Shown here: positions 62,841 through 64,000 of the stretch, one piece after another
Layout of the letters: each line of letters begins with the position of its first letter
How positions within the stretch are numbered: the stretch's first letter is position 1
DNA from: Paracoccus aminovorans
Lineage (GTDB): Bacteria > Pseudomonadota > Alphaproteobacteria > Rhodobacterales > Rhodobacteraceae
Assembly: GCF_001546115.1 (NCBI RefSeq)
Contig: NZ_KQ955210.1
Span: 122,263 to 186,262 of the forward strand
Length of the DNA stretch: 64,000 nt
Direction of reading: 5' to 3'
The notes under the pieces: generated by a model
The model's database searches: none
What the model was told of the DNA's origin: nothing
What the model saw: only the letters and a program-made list of their open reading frames with translations
Position numbers and translations under genes: made by a program

Positions 62841-62875
62841 GTCTTCCCCCTGTGTGAATTCGTGCTGAGAAATGA

Positions 62876-63274
62876 CTATGCAAGCTCTGCGCGCACATCT
62901 TCGATGCGGCGCAGGAACACGGCGTGCATGGCCTCTTCTTCGGTCTTGAATCGCTCATCACCCAACTCCGGCAGCTCGCCGAACTCCCTGATCGTGGCGA
63001 TCCGATAGGCGTCCCATTCCCTTTCGGAATAGATGTAGTATTTTCCGAAGGTCGGTTGCATGCGGAAATAGTTGTGCACTCGCTGAAGATAGGGGCTGGG
63101 GTGCTTCCTGTAGCCGAACGGGTTCGCGGCATGCTCCTCGACGATTTCGGGGTGTTCATCAATGATGTCAATGATCTCCTTTCGCCGCCGCTCGTCATAG
63201 AACGCGTACCAGTCGGCGCTCCTGTCACGATAGTTCGACGGATCCCGGACGCAGGATTCGCTGGCTTCAGTCAT
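62876..63274 (-). CDS. dmfA1: N,N-dimethylformamidase, small (alpha) subunit
   Basis: The 132-residue protein (MTEASESCVRDPSNYRDRSA...; DIIDEHPEIVEEHAANPFGY; VHNYFRMQPTFGKYYIYSER) has the length I recall for the DMFase small subunit and lies before the large subunit, as in described dmfA1A2 operons. GGAGAAG lies just before the ATG. It overlaps the regulator gene by 8 nt, so regulator and enzyme are translated from one message. Confidence 0.93.
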   Translation of the reverse strand: MTEASESCVRDPSNYRDRSADWYAFYDERRRKEIIDIIDEHPEIVEEHAANPFGYRKHPSPYLQRVHNYFRMQPTFGKYYIYSEREWDAYRIATIREFGELPELGDERFKTEEEAMHAVFLRRIEDVRAELA

Positions 63275-64000
63275 CTTCTCCTCCCTTTTTGTGGCATTGT
63301 GCCGAATTGAAATGTGCGACAAGGTAATCTAGGTTGATCAGGCCGGAGCTCGCGGCGAGATATGCAAGCTCGATCCGGTTTCTGGCGAAGGTTTTTTCTA
63401 GTATATTTTCGATATGCCGATCGACGGTCCGTGCAGATATTGTCAGAATGTCCGCAATCTGGGTGCGCGTCATGCCGATAGCAGAGAGTGAGCAGACCTC
63501 GGCCTGCCTGATGGTCAATCCGAAGGGTAGGGACGCGGGGACGTGGCTTACAAGCCAGCCGCCATGGCAGATCTTGAAATCGACGCGATGCACGATCTCT
63601 CCGCATAGGCACCAGCAGGTGCTGGGCAGACGCGCGCCGATGACATGCAGGCTGTCGATGTTGCCGTATTTTCTGACGGCAATGTTGGACAATTCATGTA
63701 TCCTGCCGAAGATACATGCCTCATGCCTGTGGGGGCGCTGAGTGTTTCCCTTGTCGTCGATGAAGAGGGAGCAGGCATGTTCCTCCAGCCCTTCGATCAG
63801 CGATTTCGGTGTTTCCCAGTTGTCGACCAGCGCAGACAGCACGGGCGAAATGTCATCAATGATCCTCAGGAACCCGACAGATGGCTGGCCGGGATCTTCG
63901 CTGCTGGTATGCAGATTGCCGACATATCTGTTTGATCGGCTCTTCAGATAGCTGGTCGACCCCCCCTTGTAGCCAGCCGGGTTCCAGAAATTGCGCGCGG
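63267..64000 (-). CDS. dmfR: LuxR-family regulator of dimethylformamide degradation (5' end outside window)
   Basis: The frame is open to the window edge, so at least 244 residues are encoded and the start lies beyond. The C-terminal LuxR helix-turn-helix is clear (LTIRQAEVCSLSAIGMTRTQ; ISARTVDRHIENILEKTFAR). The N-terminal part (GYKGGSTSYLKSRSNRYVGN; VGFLRIIDDISPVLSALVDN) may be a ligand-binding domain with several Cys/His (SLFIDDKG...HRHEACIFG; CWCLCGEIVHR). A LuxR-type DmfR controls dmfA1A2 in Paracoccus plasmids. Overlap with dmfA1 supports a shared operon. Confidence 0.87.
   Translation of the reverse strand, partial: ARNFWNPAGYKGGSTSYLKSRSNRYVGNLHTSSEDPGQPSVGFLRIIDDISPVLSALVDNWETPKSLIEGLEEHACSLFIDDKGNTQRPHRHEACIFGRIHELSNIAVRKYGNIDSLHVIGARLPSTCWCLCGEIVHRVDFKICHGGWLVSHVPASLPFGLTIRQAEVCSLSAIGMTRTQIADILTISARTVDRHIENILEKTFARNRIELAYLAASSGLINLDYLVAHFNSAQCHKKGGEDD

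Noticed and set aside
1..64000. CRISPR arrays, complete insertion sequences and rRNA genes
   Set aside because: No regularly spaced direct repeats, no transposase with terminal inverted repeats and no rRNA-like sequence were seen on reading the window.

Overview
The base composition (high G+C), the phaZ / phaC-phaP-phaR arrangement and the gene families point to an alphaproteobacterium of the Rhodobacterales, most likely Paracoccus or a close relative. This assignment rests on family recognition only; no database was searched.

Layout. (1) 1-6.95 kb is chromosomal backbone: the 5' part of thrS, an alpha/beta hydrolase, a polyhydroxybutyrate (PHB) cluster (phaZ divergent from phaC, then phaP and phaR) and a tRNA-Ser(GGA). 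PhaR-type palindromes sit inside the phaP promoter and just before phaR. (2) 7.2-14.8 kb, directly downstream of the tRNA, holds a type I restriction-modification operon on the minus strand (hsdM-hsdS-hsdR plus a YgjP-like metallopeptidase). (3) 15.0-17.4 kb is a tightly overlapped minus-strand operon around a large serine recombinase, with DUF2924 and two small proteins. Divergent from it is a 731-residue protein I could not assign to any family. (4) 19.8-30.2 kb is an early/replication module of a prophage: Com-like zinc protein, sigma-like regulator, Sak4-like ATPase, possible SSB, SF2 helicase, HNH-like protein, PD-(D/E)XK nuclease, RepA-like primase-helicase and a RuvC-like nuclease. (5) 30.6-34.5 kb holds DNA methyltransferases and small regulatory genes. 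(6) 34.6-55.9 kb is the packaging, head, tail and lysis module of a siphovirus. It has a lambda-type terminase and portal, a protease-capsid fusion, a tail chaperone with a classic A AAA AAC slippery site, a tape measure, and a gene-transfer-agent-like DUF2460 / DUF2163 / NlpC / megatron tail tip. A lysis cassette lies inside the tail-tip block, and a reversed TauE/SafE cargo gene lies inside the head-tail block. (7) 56.4-60.3 kb is a second recombinase module with two ParB/RepB-like genes, one broken by an in-frame TAA, and a small divergent DNA-binding-like protein. (8) 60.5-64.0 kb is an N,N-dimethylformamide degradation operon (dmfR-dmfA1-dmfA2) whose regulator runs off the window.

Working picture: a mosaic island beginning next to tRNA-Ser carries restriction-modification, recombinases, a largely complete siphovirus prophage and, beyond a second recombinase module, catabolic cargo that would let the host use dimethylformamide as a carbon and nitrogen source. 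The most notable signals are the PhaR operator built into the phaP promoter, the roughly 190-residue Ala/Lys/Pro tail on PhaC, the 731-residue orphan, the TauE cargo gene, the -1 frameshift site, the two plausible frames in the C5 methyltransferase and the broken parB.
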